From Steroidobacter denitrificans (lineage in GTDB: Bacteria > Pseudomonadota > Gammaproteobacteria > Steroidobacterales > Steroidobacteraceae), in contig NZ_CP011971.1 in the NCBI RefSeq assembly GCF_001579945.1, positions 2,382,001 to 2,446,000 of the forward strand: a DNA stretch of 64,000 nucleotides, written 5' to 3'. The notes under the pieces are model-generated. The model was not told the DNA's origin. It did not search any database and worked only from the letters and a program-made list of their open reading frames with translations. A program made the position numbers and the translations under genes. Positions 8,475 to 17,732 of this stretch are shown here, in pieces. How positions within the stretch are numbered: the stretch's first letter is position 1; each line of letters begins with the position of its first letter.

Positions 8475-9506
8475 ATGATGTCGACGACGATTCACAAACA
8501 CGCCCCCCGTGTGGAGCTCATCTGTCCCGCCGGCACCCTGACCGCGCTGCGTGCCGCCGTCGATCATGGCGCCGATGCCGTGTACATCGGCTTTCGCGGC
8601 GAAACGAACGCTCGAAACTTTCCCGGCTTGAACTTCAATGCCACCGAAGCGCGGACCGGCCTGGACTACGCGCACGCACGCGGCGCACGCGTGTTCGTGG
8701 CGCTGAACATCTACCCATCGCCGCAGTCCTGGCCCCTGGCCACCGAAACGATCGATCTTGCCGCCCGCCTCGGTGCCGACGCTCTGATTCTTGCCGACCC
8801 AGGCCTCATGGCCTATGCGGCGAAGCATTATCCCGATCTACGGCTACACCTGAGCGTACAGGGCTCGGCCACCAATTGGGGCGCAATCGAGTTCTATCGC
8901 CGCGAATTCAACATTCAACGCGCCGTCCTGCCGCGAGTCCTATCCTGCGCGCAGGTCGCGCGGCTCATTCAACGCACTCCGGTGGAAATTGAAGTCTTCG
9001 GCTTCGGCAGCCTATGTGTCATGGTCGAAGGGCGCTGTGCATTGTCCTCGTATGTCACGGGGCAGTCGCCCAATACGCATGGGGTGTGCTCACCCGCACA
9101 TGCCGTTCGCTGGGAAGAGACCCCCGAGGGACGGCAATCACGGCTCAACGGCGTGCTCATCGATCGCTACGCGCCCGGTGAACCTGCCGGATACCCGACG
9201 CTGTGCAAGGGACGCTTTCGCGTCGAGGACGATGTATTCCACGCGCTGGAAGAACCCACCAGCCTCAATGCGCTGGACGTCCTGCCGGAACTGATCGCCA
9301 GCGGCGTCAAGGCGATCAAGGTCGAAGGCCGGCAGCGCTCGCCGGCCTATGTGGCGCAAGTCACGAAGCTCCTGCGCCGTGCGCTGGATGACTGTATGAA
9401 CTCCAGCGGGAACTGGACGCCGCCGGACAACGTGACCGCCGGGCTCGACGCTCTCGCGGAAGGACGTACCCATACGTTGGGCGCCTATCATCGCCCCTGG
9501 CAATGA
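8475..9506 (+). CDS. ubiU: UbiU, oxygen-independent ubiquinone hydroxylation subunit (U32 family)
   Basis: UbiU and UbiV form a [4Fe-4S] heterodimer that, with UbiT, carries out the ring hydroxylations of ubiquinone synthesis without oxygen, using prephenate as oxygen source. The conserved opening VELICPAGTLTALRAAVDHG and the phrase TNARNFPGLNF identify the U32 subfamily. The four cluster cysteines are visible in SLCVMVEGRC, HGVCSPAH and TLCKGRF. I take the ATG at 8475 (another ATG follows at once); homology begins only at VELICPAG, so a GTG at about 8512 is possible. ubiV follows 36 bases downstream on the same strand. Confidence 0.92.
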   Translation: MMSTTIHKHAPRVELICPAGTLTALRAAVDHGADAVYIGFRGETNARNFPGLNFNATEARTGLDYAHARGARVFVALNIYPSPQSWPLATETIDLAARLGADALILADPGLMAYAAKHYPDLRLHLSVQGSATNWGAIEFYRREFNIQRAVLPRVLSCAQVARLIQRTPVEIEVFGFGSLCVMVEGRCALSSYVTGQSPNTHGVCSPAHAVRWEETPEGRQSRLNGVLIDRYAPGEPAGYPTLCKGRFRVEDDVFHALEEPTSLNALDVLPELIASGVKAIKVEGRQRSPAYVAQVTKLLRRALDDCMNSSGNWTPPDNVTAGLDALAEGRTHTLGAYHRPWQ

Positions 9507-9542
9507 CAGCCGACGCCAGCCACCCCCTGCGCCTGACGATTC

Positions 9543-10433
9543 ATGAAAATTTCAGTCGGACCTTTGCTCTATCTATGGGAACGCGACGCAGCACTGCAAT
9601 TCTATGCGGAGTTGTGCGACGCCCCCGTCGATATCGTCTATCTCGGCGAGGTCGTCTGCAGCAAACGTCGGCTCATTCGGCGTGAAGATTGGTTGGAAAT
9701 CGCACAAGCGCTGACCGCCGCCGGCAAGGAAGTCGTCGTTTCCACATTAGCCCTGATCGAGGCGGAATCGGAGCTGTCGTCACTGTCGCGCCTCGTCGGC
9801 GACACGACCGGACTGGTGGAAGCGAACGACTATGCGGCCGTAAATGCGCTGGCAGGACGCGACTTCGTCGCCGGACCGCATCTCAACGTCTACAATGAGG
9901 CGACGCTGGCGCTGCTGGCGGGGCTTGGCGCGCGCCGCTGGGTTGCGCCGGTCGAGCTTGCGCTCGCCACGATCGCCGCATTGAGTGAAAATCGGCCCGC
10001 CGGCATGCAATTCGAATTATTCGCCTACGGCCGACTGCCGCTGGCCTTCTCCGCACGCTGCTTCACCGCGCGTAAATATCGACGCGCCAAGGACGAATGC
10101 GAATTCATCTGCCGGCAGCATCCCGATGGTCTCACGCTGTATTCGCGCGAAGACCAGCCGTTCCTTACGCTCAACGGCATTCAGACACAGTCGGCTGCGG
10201 TACAGAACCTGCATCCGCAGCTCAATGCAATCCGCCTGGCCGGTGTGGACATCGTGCGGCTGTCGCCGCAATCAAGCGATTTTCCAGCGGTCGTGCAGGC
10301 GTTCAGAGATACGATCGACGGGACACCGAAGCCGGCGGCGTTTCCTGAAAGCCGCCTTCCCGGCGGGTATTGTGACGGCTACTCGTCAGGCGCAGCCGGA
10401 TTAGTTCATGAAACGCCTGAACCCCGCTTTTGA
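9543..10433 (+). CDS. ubiV: UbiV, oxygen-independent ubiquinone hydroxylation subunit (U32 family)
   Basis: This is the partner of UbiU in the anaerobic hydroxylase. The 296-residue protein starts MKISVGPLLYLW and includes DIVYLGEVVCSKRR with the first cluster cysteine. The remaining three cysteines lie in SARCFTARKYRRAKDECEFICRQ split over residues 179-201. The C-terminal YCDGYSSGAAGL is the family's conserved end, which shows that the reading frame is used to its stop. It overlaps the 3' end of ubiT on the opposite strand by 131 bp. Confidence 0.92.
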   Translation: MKISVGPLLYLWERDAALQFYAELCDAPVDIVYLGEVVCSKRRLIRREDWLEIAQALTAAGKEVVVSTLALIEAESELSSLSRLVGDTTGLVEANDYAAVNALAGRDFVAGPHLNVYNEATLALLAGLGARRWVAPVELALATIAALSENRPAGMQFELFAYGRLPLAFSARCFTARKYRRAKDECEFICRQHPDGLTLYSREDQPFLTLNGIQTQSAAVQNLHPQLNAIRLAGVDIVRLSPQSSDFPAVVQAFRDTIDGTPKPAAFPESRLPGGYCDGYSSGAAGLVHETPEPRF

Positions 10434-10875
10434 CTGCAAGTGCCGCACCCGCCAACGGTGCCGGCAACACATCCCGCACGTGCGACGGCACGTCGTATTC
10501 CCACGAATCGAGCAAATTTTTCAAGTGCAACCCGGTTTCCGTCTCTCCCTCTACGGCCAGCCGTCGCTGGAAAAACAGCGTATCCGGATCCTCGCTGCGC
10601 GTGGCAAGCGCGATGAAATCCGCCAATGCTCCGCGCAGCGTGACGTCCGGCGCACATGCCGAGCGCACCAGGGCGCGGCCGCTGATCTCGAAAGTCAGCG
10701 CGATCGGCACATCCTCCACGCGCAACTGGAACCGCTTGCCGTCGAGTTCCTCGAGCCGCTCCGCGAATGCCTGGCCACGCAGCAATTGATTCACCGTCAA
10801 CACCAGCAGGCGTTCGTGCAGCGGTGTGGGCGCGGCTCGCAGCCAGAAGGCGAATGCGGCGGCAGGGTTGAGCAT
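10303..10875 (-). CDS. ubiT: UbiT, SCP2-domain accessory factor for anaerobic ubiquinone synthesis
   Basis: This 190-residue protein has a sterol-carrier-protein-2-like lipid-binding domain (about residues 30-130, with LEELDGKRFQLRVEDVP and ISGRALVRSA). That is the hallmark of UbiT, which binds the isoprenoid tail of ubiquinone precursors. The ATG at 10875 has GGAG ten bases upstream. It converges on ubiV; the last 43 codons and stop lie antisense to ubiV, and the tail after ELIRLRL is low in recognisable motifs. An FNR-like box at 10933-10946 is 58-71 bp upstream of the start, well placed to activate it. Confidence 0.88.
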   Translation of the reverse strand: MLNPAAAFAFWLRAAPTPLHERLLVLTVNQLLRGQAFAERLEELDGKRFQLRVEDVPIALTFEISGRALVRSACAPDVTLRGALADFIALATRSEDPDTLFFQRRLAVEGETETGLHLKNLLDSWEYDVPSHVRDVLPAPLAGAALAVKSGVQAFHELIRLRLTSSRHNTRREGGFQETPPASVSRRSYL

Positions 10876-10932
10876 GAGGATCTCCGGATCGAAACAAGCC
10901 GCTATTCATGCCACGCGCAGCGGCAAACCGGT

Positions 10933-10946
10933 TTGATCCAGCTCAA
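10933..10946. promoter_or_regulatory. FNR-like box upstream of ubiT
   Basis: TTGATCCAGCTCAA matches TTGAT-N4-ATCAA with one mismatch and has the same CCAG spacer as the nadA/fnr box. Its centre (10939.5) minus 41.5 predicts a ubiT transcript start near 10898, with a weak -10 (TGAATA) on the minus strand. It is only 13 bp from the ubiD start, so at ubiD it would be expected to do nothing or repress. Confidence 0.55.
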
Positions 10947-10958
10947 TCGGGGCATATC

Positions 10959-12464
10959 ATGAGCTACGCCAGCCTGCGGGAGTTTATTCAGGACCTGGAG
11001 CGCCGCGGCGAATTAAAACGCGTGCCTTTCCCGGTCGATCCGCGACTGGAAATGACGGAGTTGTGCCGGCAAAGCCTGCTCAACGGTGGACCTGCCCTGC
11101 TCTTCGAACAGCCCAGCGGCTATGACATGCCCGTGCTCGGCAACCTTTTCGGTACCACCCAGCGGGTCGCCGCAGCGCTCGGCTATGACAGTGTTGCGCG
11201 TTTGCGCGAGGTAGGCTCGGTACTTGCGTTCCTGAAGGAACCGCAGTGGCCGGATCGGCTGAGCGCCGTATTCGAACATCTGCCGGCATTCGCGCCGCTC
11301 TTGAAAGCTACCCCGCGCGTGATCGCCGCACCGCCCTGCCGTGAAATCGTGCAAACCGGCACCGACATCGACGTGACCCGCCTGCCGGTGTGGACCTGTT
11401 GGCCCAAGGATGCCGGTCCGCTGATCACCTGGGGTCTCGTCATCACCCGCGGCGTGCATCATTCACGTCAGAACGTTGCGGTCTATCGCCAGCAGGTGCT
11501 GGGTCCGAATCGCGTGATCATGCGCTGGCTGCCGCATCGCGGCGGCGCGCTCGATTATCGGGACTGGCGCCGGCAGCACCCCGACAAGCCGTTTCCGGTG
11601 GTCGTCGCGATCGGCGCCGACCCTGCTCTGCTGATCGCGGCGGCAGCACCGATTCCGGACAGTGTTTCGGAATTCCAGTTCGCCGGAATGCTGCGGCGCC
11701 GGCGTAGCGAAATCTGGCAGACTGCCTCGGGGCTGAGCGCGCCGGCCAGCGCCGAGATCGTGTTCGAAGGCCATATCATGCCGGGCGACGAAGCCCTCGA
11801 GGGACCCTTCGGCGACCATACCGGCTACTACAACTCCCAGGCGAAATTCCCCGTACTCACGATCGATCGCCTCTGTATGCGGCGCAATGCGATCTATCAC
11901 GGCGGCTACATGGGCCGCTCTCCGGAAGACGAGCCGTCCGTGATCGCGATGGCGCTCAACGAAATGTTCGTGCCGATGCTGCAGCGAACATTCCCTGAAA
12001 TCGTCGATTTCTGGCTGCCGCCCGAGGCCTGTTCGTACCGTGTCGCCGTCGTCAGCATCCGCAAGGCCTATCCCGGCCACGCGCAGCGTGTGATGCAGGC
12101 GGTATGGTCCTATCTGCGCCAGTTCACTTATACGAAATTCGTGATCGTGACGGACGACGACATCGACGTGCGCAACTGGAAGGAAGTGATCTGGGCGATC
12201 TCGACCCGGGTCGATCCTGCCCGTGACACGATGCTCGTACGGCGCACACCGATCGATTACCTGGATTTCGCCAGTCCGGTGGCGGGTCTGGGCTCCAAAC
12301 TCGGCATCGACGCCACCAACAAATGGCCGGCGGAGACCCGCCGCGTCTGGGGAACCCCGATCGAAATGACCGATCAGGTCGTCCAGCGCTGCCGGACGCT
12401 ATGGCAGGCACTCCAGACGCCGCAGTCCGCGCCACTTGATCCAGATCGGCACCCGCGGCCTTAA
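10959..12464 (+). CDS. ubiD: 4-hydroxy-3-polyprenylbenzoate decarboxylase (prenylated-FMN enzyme)
   Basis: UbiD decarboxylates 3-polyprenyl-4-hydroxybenzoate in ubiquinone synthesis using prenylated FMN made by UbiX, which is not in this window. The 501-residue protein matches the family throughout: [19 protein letters not shown] at the start, [20 protein letters not shown], the catalytic-region [22 protein letters not shown], and the C-terminal metal/flavin region ending MTDQVVQRC. The ATG at 10959 matches the family N-terminus; the frame continues upstream but without homology. Its position beside ubiTUV groups the oxygen-independent quinone steps in one locus. Confidence 0.95.
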   Translation: MSYASLREFIQDLERRGELKRVPFPVDPRLEMTELCRQSLLNGGPALLFEQPSGYDMPVLGNLFGTTQRVAAALGYDSVARLREVGSVLAFLKEPQWPDRLSAVFEHLPAFAPLLKATPRVIAAPPCREIVQTGTDIDVTRLPVWTCWPKDAGPLITWGLVITRGVHHSRQNVAVYRQQVLGPNRVIMRWLPHRGGALDYRDWRRQHPDKPFPVVVAIGADPALLIAAAAPIPDSVSEFQFAGMLRRRRSEIWQTASGLSAPASAEIVFEGHIMPGDEALEGPFGDHTGYYNSQAKFPVLTIDRLCMRRNAIYHGGYMGRSPEDEPSVIAMALNEMFVPMLQRTFPEIVDFWLPPEACSYRVAVVSIRKAYPGHAQRVMQAVWSYLRQFTYTKFVIVTDDDIDVRNWKEVIWAISTRVDPARDTMLVRRTPIDYLDFASPVAGLGSKLGIDATNKWPAETRRVWGTPIEMTDQVVQRCRTLWQALQTPQSAPLDPDRHPRP

Positions 12465-12530
12465 TCCAGCGCCGCGATCCATGCTGCATCGCCGGGCCGC
12501 CGCGACGATGCTTCTCGTGACGCCTCGACA

Positions 12531-12580
12531 TGTCACGACACCCTGTTATTGTGTCACGATAAGCCTTTTATATGTCACGA
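12531..12580 (+). repeat. Three TGTCACGA direct repeats spaced exactly 21 bp, upstream of fabB
   Basis: TGTCACGA occurs at 12531, 12552 and 12573, each followed by (C/T)A. The 21-bp period is two helical turns, so all copies face the same side of the DNA. An inverted partial copy (TCGTGAC) sits at 12515-12521. The array ends 61 bp before the fabB ATG and nothing similar is seen at fabA. This looks like a cooperative transcription-factor site array in the fabB promoter. Confidence 0.6.
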
Positions 12581-12641
12581 TATCCCCCATGATATCCCTC
12601 ATGCGCCACCAATCCATCCCACATCCGAAGGACCTGTCCTG

Positions 12642-13850
12642 ATGCGCCGCGTCGTCGTCACCGGCATGGGTATCGTTTCCTGTCTGGGCAATGACCTGGA
12701 TGATGTCTCGGTGGCCCTCGCCGAAGGGCGTTCCGGCATCCGCGTCGCGCCCGGATATGCCGAGCTTGGACTGCGCAGCCAGATCGCCGGTATCCCGCAG
12801 ATCGATCTGGATAAGCAACTCGATCGCCGCGATCTGCGCTTCATGGGCGATGCGGCCGCCTACGCTGCGGTATCGATGAAACAGGCGATTGCGGACAGCG
12901 GTCTCACCGCGGCCCAAATCAGCAATCCCCGTACGGGTCTGATTGCCGGCAGCGGCGGCGCCTCCTCCGCGAACATCGTCGAGGCGGCCGACACGCTGCG
13001 CAGCCGCGGCATCCGCAAAGTCGGGGCGACGCGTGTTCCGCGCACCATGGGCAGCACGGTCGCGGCCTGCCTGGCAACCTCGTACCACATCAAAGGCGTC
13101 AGCTACGCGATTACATCCGCCTGTGCAACCAGCGCGCATTGTATCGGTGCCGGTGCCGAACAGATCCAATTCGGCAAGCAGGATGTGATGTTCTGCGGCG
13201 GCGGTGAAGAAGAACACTGGTCGCTCACGGCGCTGTTCGATGCCATGGGCGCTCTGTCGAGCGGACGCAACGATCACCCGGAAAAGGCGTCGCGTGCATA
13301 CGATGCGAACCGCGACGGATTCGTCATCGCCGGCGGCGGCGGCATGCTGGTGCTCGAATCCCTCGAACATGCCCAGGCGCGCGGGGCGCGCATCTATGCC
13401 GAACTGGTCGGTTACGGCGTGACCGCCGACGGCGCCGATATGGTACAGCCCTCGGGCGAAGGCGCGGTGCGCTGCATGCGCCAGGCACTCATCGGCCTCG
13501 AACACCCCATCGACTATCTCAATACGCATGGCACTTCGACTCCGCTCGGCGACGTCATCGAACTCAAGGCCGTGCGTGAAGTGTTCGGCGCGAACATTCC
13601 GCCCATCTCCTCCACGAAATCCCTCACCGGTCATTCGCTCGGTGCGGCGGGTGTGCAGGAGGCGATCTACTGTCTGCTCATGATGCGCGACGGCTTTCTT
13701 ACCGCTTCGGCGAACATCGAAGAACTCGATCCGGCCTGCGCCGATTTTCCTATCCTGCGAGAAGCACGAAAACAACACGTGGATACCGCGATGTCGAACA
13801 GCTTCGGCTTCGGCGGAACGAATGCCACGCTGGTATTCAGGAAATTCTGA
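12642..13850 (+). CDS. fabB: Beta-ketoacyl-ACP synthase I
   Basis: FabB elongates the cis-3-decenoyl-ACP made by FabA and so commits carbon to unsaturated fatty acids. The roughly 402-residue protein begins [16 protein letters not shown]. It has the catalytic cysteine in [11 protein letters not shown], and the two histidines in [11 protein letters not shown] and [12 protein letters not shown]. It ends with [14 protein letters not shown]. The ATG at 12642 follows GAAGGACC; the longer upstream frame crosses the promoter repeats and is not coding. It is a single-gene unit with its own repeat-rich promoter. Confidence 0.95.
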   Translation: MRRVVVTGMGIVSCLGNDLDDVSVALAEGRSGIRVAPGYAELGLRSQIAGIPQIDLDKQLDRRDLRFMGDAAAYAAVSMKQAIADSGLTAAQISNPRTGLIAGSGGASSANIVEAADTLRSRGIRKVGATRVPRTMGSTVAACLATSYHIKGVSYAITSACATSAHCIGAGAEQIQFGKQDVMFCGGGEEEHWSLTALFDAMGALSSGRNDHPEKASRAYDANRDGFVIAGGGGMLVLESLEHAQARGARIYAELVGYGVTADGADMVQPSGEGAVRCMRQALIGLEHPIDYLNTHGTSTPLGDVIELKAVREVFGANIPPISSTKSLTGHSLGAAGVQEAIYCLLMMRDGFLTASANIEELDPACADFPILREARKQHVDTAMSNSFGFGGTNATLVFRKF

Positions 13851-13994
13851 ACCGGCACGACGGCGCGAAACGGCCTCGTTCATTCTGCGATTTCGCTTCA
13901 TACGGCAAATCAAAACGGGCAAGAGTATCGCGAGCATCGGCACCGCCGGCTCCTGCGGGGAACTCCCTAGCGCGTCATTCGGCTCTCGAAACGC

Positions 13995-14008
13995 TTGATA
14001 TAGAGCAA
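13995..14008. promoter_or_regulatory. FNR box upstream of narK1K2
   Basis: TTGATATAGAGCAA differs from the FNR consensus by one base. Its centre plus 41.5 gives a start near 14043, and TACGAT at 14032-14037 fits as the -10. This gives a 40-base leader before narK at 14084 and is textbook class II spacing. Confidence 0.7.
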
Positions 14009-14083
14009 AAAATCGCCCCCCTCGAGGCTTGTACGATCGTGCCGTAAGTCGGCAAGACGCGAACGCAGCCACGAGGAACGCAC

Positions 14084-16816
14084 GTGAGACAACTTGATTC
14101 CGCCACCGCAGATTCCTCCCGCGCATTGTGGCTATCGACCCTCGCCTTCACCGTTTGTTTCGCCGTCTGGACCCTGTTTTCGATCATCGGCATACAGGTC
14201 AAGAGCGATCTAGACCTGACGGAAACGCAGTTCGGCCTGCTGGTGGGCACACCGATTCTCACCGGCAGCCTCATCCGCCTCATTCTCGGTGTCTGGGCGG
14301 ATCAGTTCGGCGGCCGCCGCGTCTATATCGGCGTCATGGTGAGCGCCGCCATCGCGACCTGGCTGCTGACTTACGCCCATGACTACCCGACCTTCCTGAT
14401 CGCGGCCCTCGGAGTCGGCATCGCCGGCGGCTCCTTCTCGGTCGGCATCGCCTACGTCTCTCGCTGGTATCCCCCTAGCCGGCAGGGGACGGCGCTCGGC
14501 ATCTTCGGCGCCGGCAATGTCGGCGCCGCCGTGACCAAGTTCGCGGCGCCGATGGTGATGGTCGCCTTCGGCTGGCAGATGGTGGCGAAGGCCTGGGCCG
14601 TCGGCTTGCTGCTGATCGCGGCCATCTTCTGGCTGGGCACCAAGGAAGATCCGGAACTGGAAAGACGCCGCAAGGCAGGCGTGAAAGGCGACTCGCTGAC
14701 GGCCATGCTCGAGCCGCTCAAGAATGTGCAGGTATGGCGCTTTTCGCTGTACTACTTCTTTGTCTTCGGCGCCTTCGTCGCCCTCGCATTGTGGCTGCCG
14801 CGCTACTTGATGGGCGTCTACGATCTCGATATCCGCGCTGCCGGCATGCTCGCCGCATTTTATTCCGTGCCGGCAAGCCTGTTTCGCATCTACGGCGGCG
14901 TTCTTGCCGACAAATATGGTGCGCGGCGCGTCATGTACTGGACCTTCTCCGTCTCGGTGGTGTGCTGCTTCCTGCTCGCCTACCCGCCGACCGACTACAT
15001 CGTGTACGGCATCCAGGGTCCGATGGCATTTCGTCTGGAAACCGGTCTCATCGGCTTCGTCGTCCTGGCATTCACGCTCGGCTTTTTCATGAGCCTCGGC
15101 AAGGCGGCCGTCTACAAGCATATCCCGGTGTATTACCCCGGACACGTGGGCGCCGTGGGCGGCGTCGTCGGCCTGGTCGGTGGCCTGGGCGGTTTCGTAC
15201 TGCCGATCGCCTTCGGTGTCATGAACGATCTGACCGGCATCTGGCAAAGCTGCTTCATGCTGCTGTTCCTGATCGTCGCCGTATCGCTGCTGTGGATGCA
15301 TGTTTCGATCCGCTCGATGGAACGCGAAGCGGCCGGCGCCGTGCTGCGCAAGCTGCCCGAATTGCCCGAAATGCAGGAGATCCACAAGCCGCAGCACGAG
15401 GGTGTTCTCGGCAGCCACCTGATCGAGGACTGGCGCCCCGAGGATCGCGCCTTCTGGGAAGGCAGCGGCCGCAGGATTGCTAACCGCAATCTTTGGCTGT
15501 CGATTCCATCGCTGCTGCTGTCCTTCGCGGTGTGGATGGTCTGGTCAGTGGTCGTGGCCAAGCTGCCGGCCATCGGGTTCGAGTACACCACGGATCAGTT
15601 GTTCTGGCTCGCGGCCCTGCCCGGCCTGTCAGGCGCCACCCTGCGGATCATCTACTCCTTCGTCGTACCGATCTTCGGCGGTCGGCTCTGGACGACACTC
15701 GCGACCTGGTCGCTGCTGATTCCGGCGCTGGGCATCGGCTTCGCGGTGCAGAATCCGCAGACGCCCTACTGGATCCTGCTGTTGCTGGCCTTGTTATGCG
15801 GCTTCGGCGGCGGCAATTTCGCCTCCTCGATGTCGAACATCTCGTTCTTTTTCCCCAAGGCGGAAAAAGGCCATGCGCTGGCGCTGAATGCCGGTCTCGG
15901 CAACCTTGGCGTCAGCGCGGTGCAATTCGTCGTGCCGCTGGTGATTACGGTGGGTGTATTCGGCTGGCTGGGCGGCGATCCGATCGTTTCCCGGGATCTC
16001 GTCGGCGAGCGGCAGCTGTGGCTGCAGAACGCCGGCTTCATCTGGGTGCCGTTCATCGTAGTTTCGGCGTTTGCCGCATGGTTCGGCATGAACGATCTGG
16101 CCAGCGCCAAGGCCTCGTTCGCGGAACAGGCGATCATCTTCCGGCGCTCGCAGAATTGGATCATGTGCTGGCTGTACACCGGCACGTTCGGTTCGTTCAT
16201 CGGCTACTCGGCGGGTTTTCCGCTGTTGGCCAAAACGCAGTTCCCGGAAGTGGAGGTGCTGAAGTTCGCATTTCTGGGACCGCTCGTCGGCGCTTTGAGC
16301 CGCTCGCTGACAGGCTGGATCTCGGACCGCTGGGGTGGAGCGCGCGTGACATTCTGGGTGTTCGTCGGCATGGCGCTCGGCGTGTGCGGCGTACTGTATT
16401 TCCTCGGGACGCACAACTTTCCGGGATTCCTGGCGATGTTCATATTCCTGTTTTTCGTCAGCGGCGTGGGCAATGCCTCCACGTTCCAGATGATTCCGGC
16501 GATCATGCGCAAGGAAATGAATCGGCTCATGCCGCAAGCCAATGATATGGAGCGCACGCGGCAGGCGGAGAAGGAGAGTGCGGCGATCATCGGTTTCAGT
16601 TCCGCCATCGCCGCCTATGGCGCCTTCTTCATCCCTAAAAGCTATGGCACCTCGATCGCGCTGACCGGCGGGCCGCAGACCGCACTGTGGGCATTCCTTG
16701 GCTTCTACGCCAGTTGCATTCTGCTCACCTGGATAGTGTATACACGGCCCGGCGGACTGCTATACGACCTCGAGCGTCGGCGCATCGACACTGTCCCCGC
16801 GATGGCCGTCGACTGA
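14084..16816 (+). CDS. narK: Fused NarK1-NarK2 nitrate/nitrite transporter
   Basis: This 910-residue inner-membrane protein is two major-facilitator transporters joined head to tail. The N-terminal half (about 1-430) resembles NarK1 (FGLLVGTPILTGSLIRLILG and the GNVGAAVTKF nitrate-signature region). A hydrophilic linker follows (about 430-465). The C-terminal half resembles NarK2 (LAALPGLSGATLRIIYSFVVP and NLGVSAVQFVVPLV). About 24 membrane segments are expected. Such fusions occur in denitrifiers such as Paracoccus, where one half is a proton-nitrate symporter and the other a nitrate/nitrite antiporter. An FNR box with a matching -10 precedes it. It is 12 kb from narGHJI, whereas these genes are often adjacent. 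Confidence 0.93.
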   Translation: MRQLDSATADSSRALWLSTLAFTVCFAVWTLFSIIGIQVKSDLDLTETQFGLLVGTPILTGSLIRLILGVWADQFGGRRVYIGVMVSAAIATWLLTYAHDYPTFLIAALGVGIAGGSFSVGIAYVSRWYPPSRQGTALGIFGAGNVGAAVTKFAAPMVMVAFGWQMVAKAWAVGLLLIAAIFWLGTKEDPELERRRKAGVKGDSLTAMLEPLKNVQVWRFSLYYFFVFGAFVALALWLPRYLMGVYDLDIRAAGMLAAFYSVPASLFRIYGGVLADKYGARRVMYWTFSVSVVCCFLLAYPPTDYIVYGIQGPMAFRLETGLIGFVVLAFTLGFFMSLGKAAVYKHIPVYYPGHVGAVGGVVGLVGGLGGFVLPIAFGVMNDLTGIWQSCFMLLFLIVAVSLLWMHVSIRSMEREAAGAVLRKLPELPEMQEIHKPQHEGVLGSHLIEDWRPEDRAFWEGSGRRIANRNLWLSIPSLLLSFAVWMVWSVVVAKLPAIGFEYTTDQLFWLAALPGLSGATLRIIYSFVVPIFGGRLWTTLATWSLLIPALGIGFAVQNPQTPYWILLLLALLCGFGGGNFASSMSNISFFFPKAEKGHALALNAGLGNLGVSAVQFVVPLVITVGVFGWLGGDPIVSRDLVGERQLWLQNAGFIWVPFIVVSAFAAWFGMNDLASAKASFAEQAIIFRRSQNWIMCWLYTGTFGSFIGYSAGFPLLAKTQFPEVEVLKFAFLGPLVGALSRSLTGWISDRWGGARVTFWVFVGMALGVCGVLYFLGTHNFPGFLAMFIFLFFVSGVGNASTFQMIPAIMRKEMNRLMPQANDMERTRQAEKESAAIIGFSSAIAAYGAFFIPKSYGTSIALTGGPQTALWAFLGFYASCILLTWIVYTRPGGLLYDLERRRIDTVPAMAVD

Positions 16817-16916
16817 CGACCATGCGCCCGGTCGCCGATTCGCTCATACCTGTCTCGGGGGCGCCCGGTCCGGCTGATGAAGACGGACTGTCACGTCACC
16901 GCCTGACGGGTCAGAC

Positions 16917-17732
16917 TCAGTCCGGCTGTTTGTCCCAGGAGATGAAAGCCCACTGCATCGGCGCCCGGACCGGGTTGGCGCCGGTACGTTCGCTCCAGCG
17001 GCGCAGGCGAGCCGTTTCATTCTCGTTCAGCCTGCCCAGCGACCAGCTGACGCGCTTGAGGAGATCGTCGAAATCGCCCGCATCCAGGTTGGCGTCATTG
17101 CGGATATAATCGACGCGCGGGTGGATGCCCATGGCATGCAGGATATTCACCACGTAGATGTAATCAGGCGCCGCAATGCGCTTGCGGCCGATGACCTCGA
17201 GAATCTCCTGGCTGACGAATTTTCCGCCCACCGTATGCGTTAGATATACCCTCTTGTTTGCCTTGTCGTTGAGCTTCTCGAGTGCAGCAGCCATGTCCTG
17301 GACGCTGGTGGAACGTGAAGCGACCACGATGTCGCAGGAAGGGATATCCGACCAATCATCCTCCCAGGCGCGCAGTATCGGTTGTACATTGTCCACGCCC
17401 AGCAGATCCGCGTTCGCAATCAAGGCGTCGAGCATTCCCTGGCTGTAGTCCAGGCCGTAGATCGTGCCGAGACGGGCGGCGAGCGGCAGGCTGATCGTGC
17501 CCGGGCCGCAACCCACGTCCAGCAAGGTGCTGCAGCCGGACAGATCCATCCGGCCGATGAATTCCTGCGCATAGCGGCTTTGCATGGATCTGCGGCTGAT
17601 GCCATCGGCGCGCGCATCCCAGGCACTGGCCGGCTTGGGCAAGCGGGATGCGGCGGCCAAGTGTTCGCGATAAAGATGGGCGAAGTCGATGCCATGGATG
17701 CCCGTGGCGCTGCGAGGATCTGTCGTGGTCAT
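16917..17732 (-). CDS. SAM-dependent class I methyltransferase in the ModE-linked operon
   Basis: This 271-residue protein has a Rossmann methyltransferase core: motif I LLDVGCGPGTISLPLA at about residues 80-95, then YGLDYSQGMLDAL and an acidic motif around CDIVVASRS. The ATG at 17732 overlaps the DUF2478 stop by ATGA; a longer start at 17765 would run 37 bp into that gene, so I reject it. The substrate is unknown. Co-transcription with DUF364 and DUF2478 genes and divergence from modE suggest a role linked to molybdenum. The YVVNILHAMGIHPRVDYI region is not something I can assign. Confidence 0.8.
   Translation of the reverse strand: MTTTDPRSATGIHGIDFAHLYREHLAAASRLPKPASAWDARADGISRRSMQSRYAQEFIGRMDLSGCSTLLDVGCGPGTISLPLAARLGTIYGLDYSQGMLDALIANADLLGVDNVQPILRAWEDDWSDIPSCDIVVASRSTSVQDMAAALEKLNDKANKRVYLTHTVGGKFVSQEILEVIGRKRIAAPDYIYVVNILHAMGIHPRVDYIRNDANLDAGDFDDLLKRVSWSLGRLNENETARLRRWSERTGANPVRAPMQWAFISWDKQPD

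Noticed and set aside
12436-12449. TTGATCCAGATCGG as another FNR box
   Set aside because: It lies inside the ubiD coding region and its right half departs from ATCAA at two positions. It is about 200 bp from fabB with no matching -10.
12546-14126. Long minus-strand frame of about 526 codons opposite fabB
   Set aside because: It lies antisense to a certain fabB gene and crosses the repeat promoter. Its product is rich in arginine, histidine and alanine with no domain, as expected for the complement of GC-rich coding DNA.
14210-15418. Minus-strand frame of about 402 codons inside narK
   Set aside because: It is antisense to transmembrane segments of NarK and gives a compositionally odd product (many Gln, His, Asp) with no family match.
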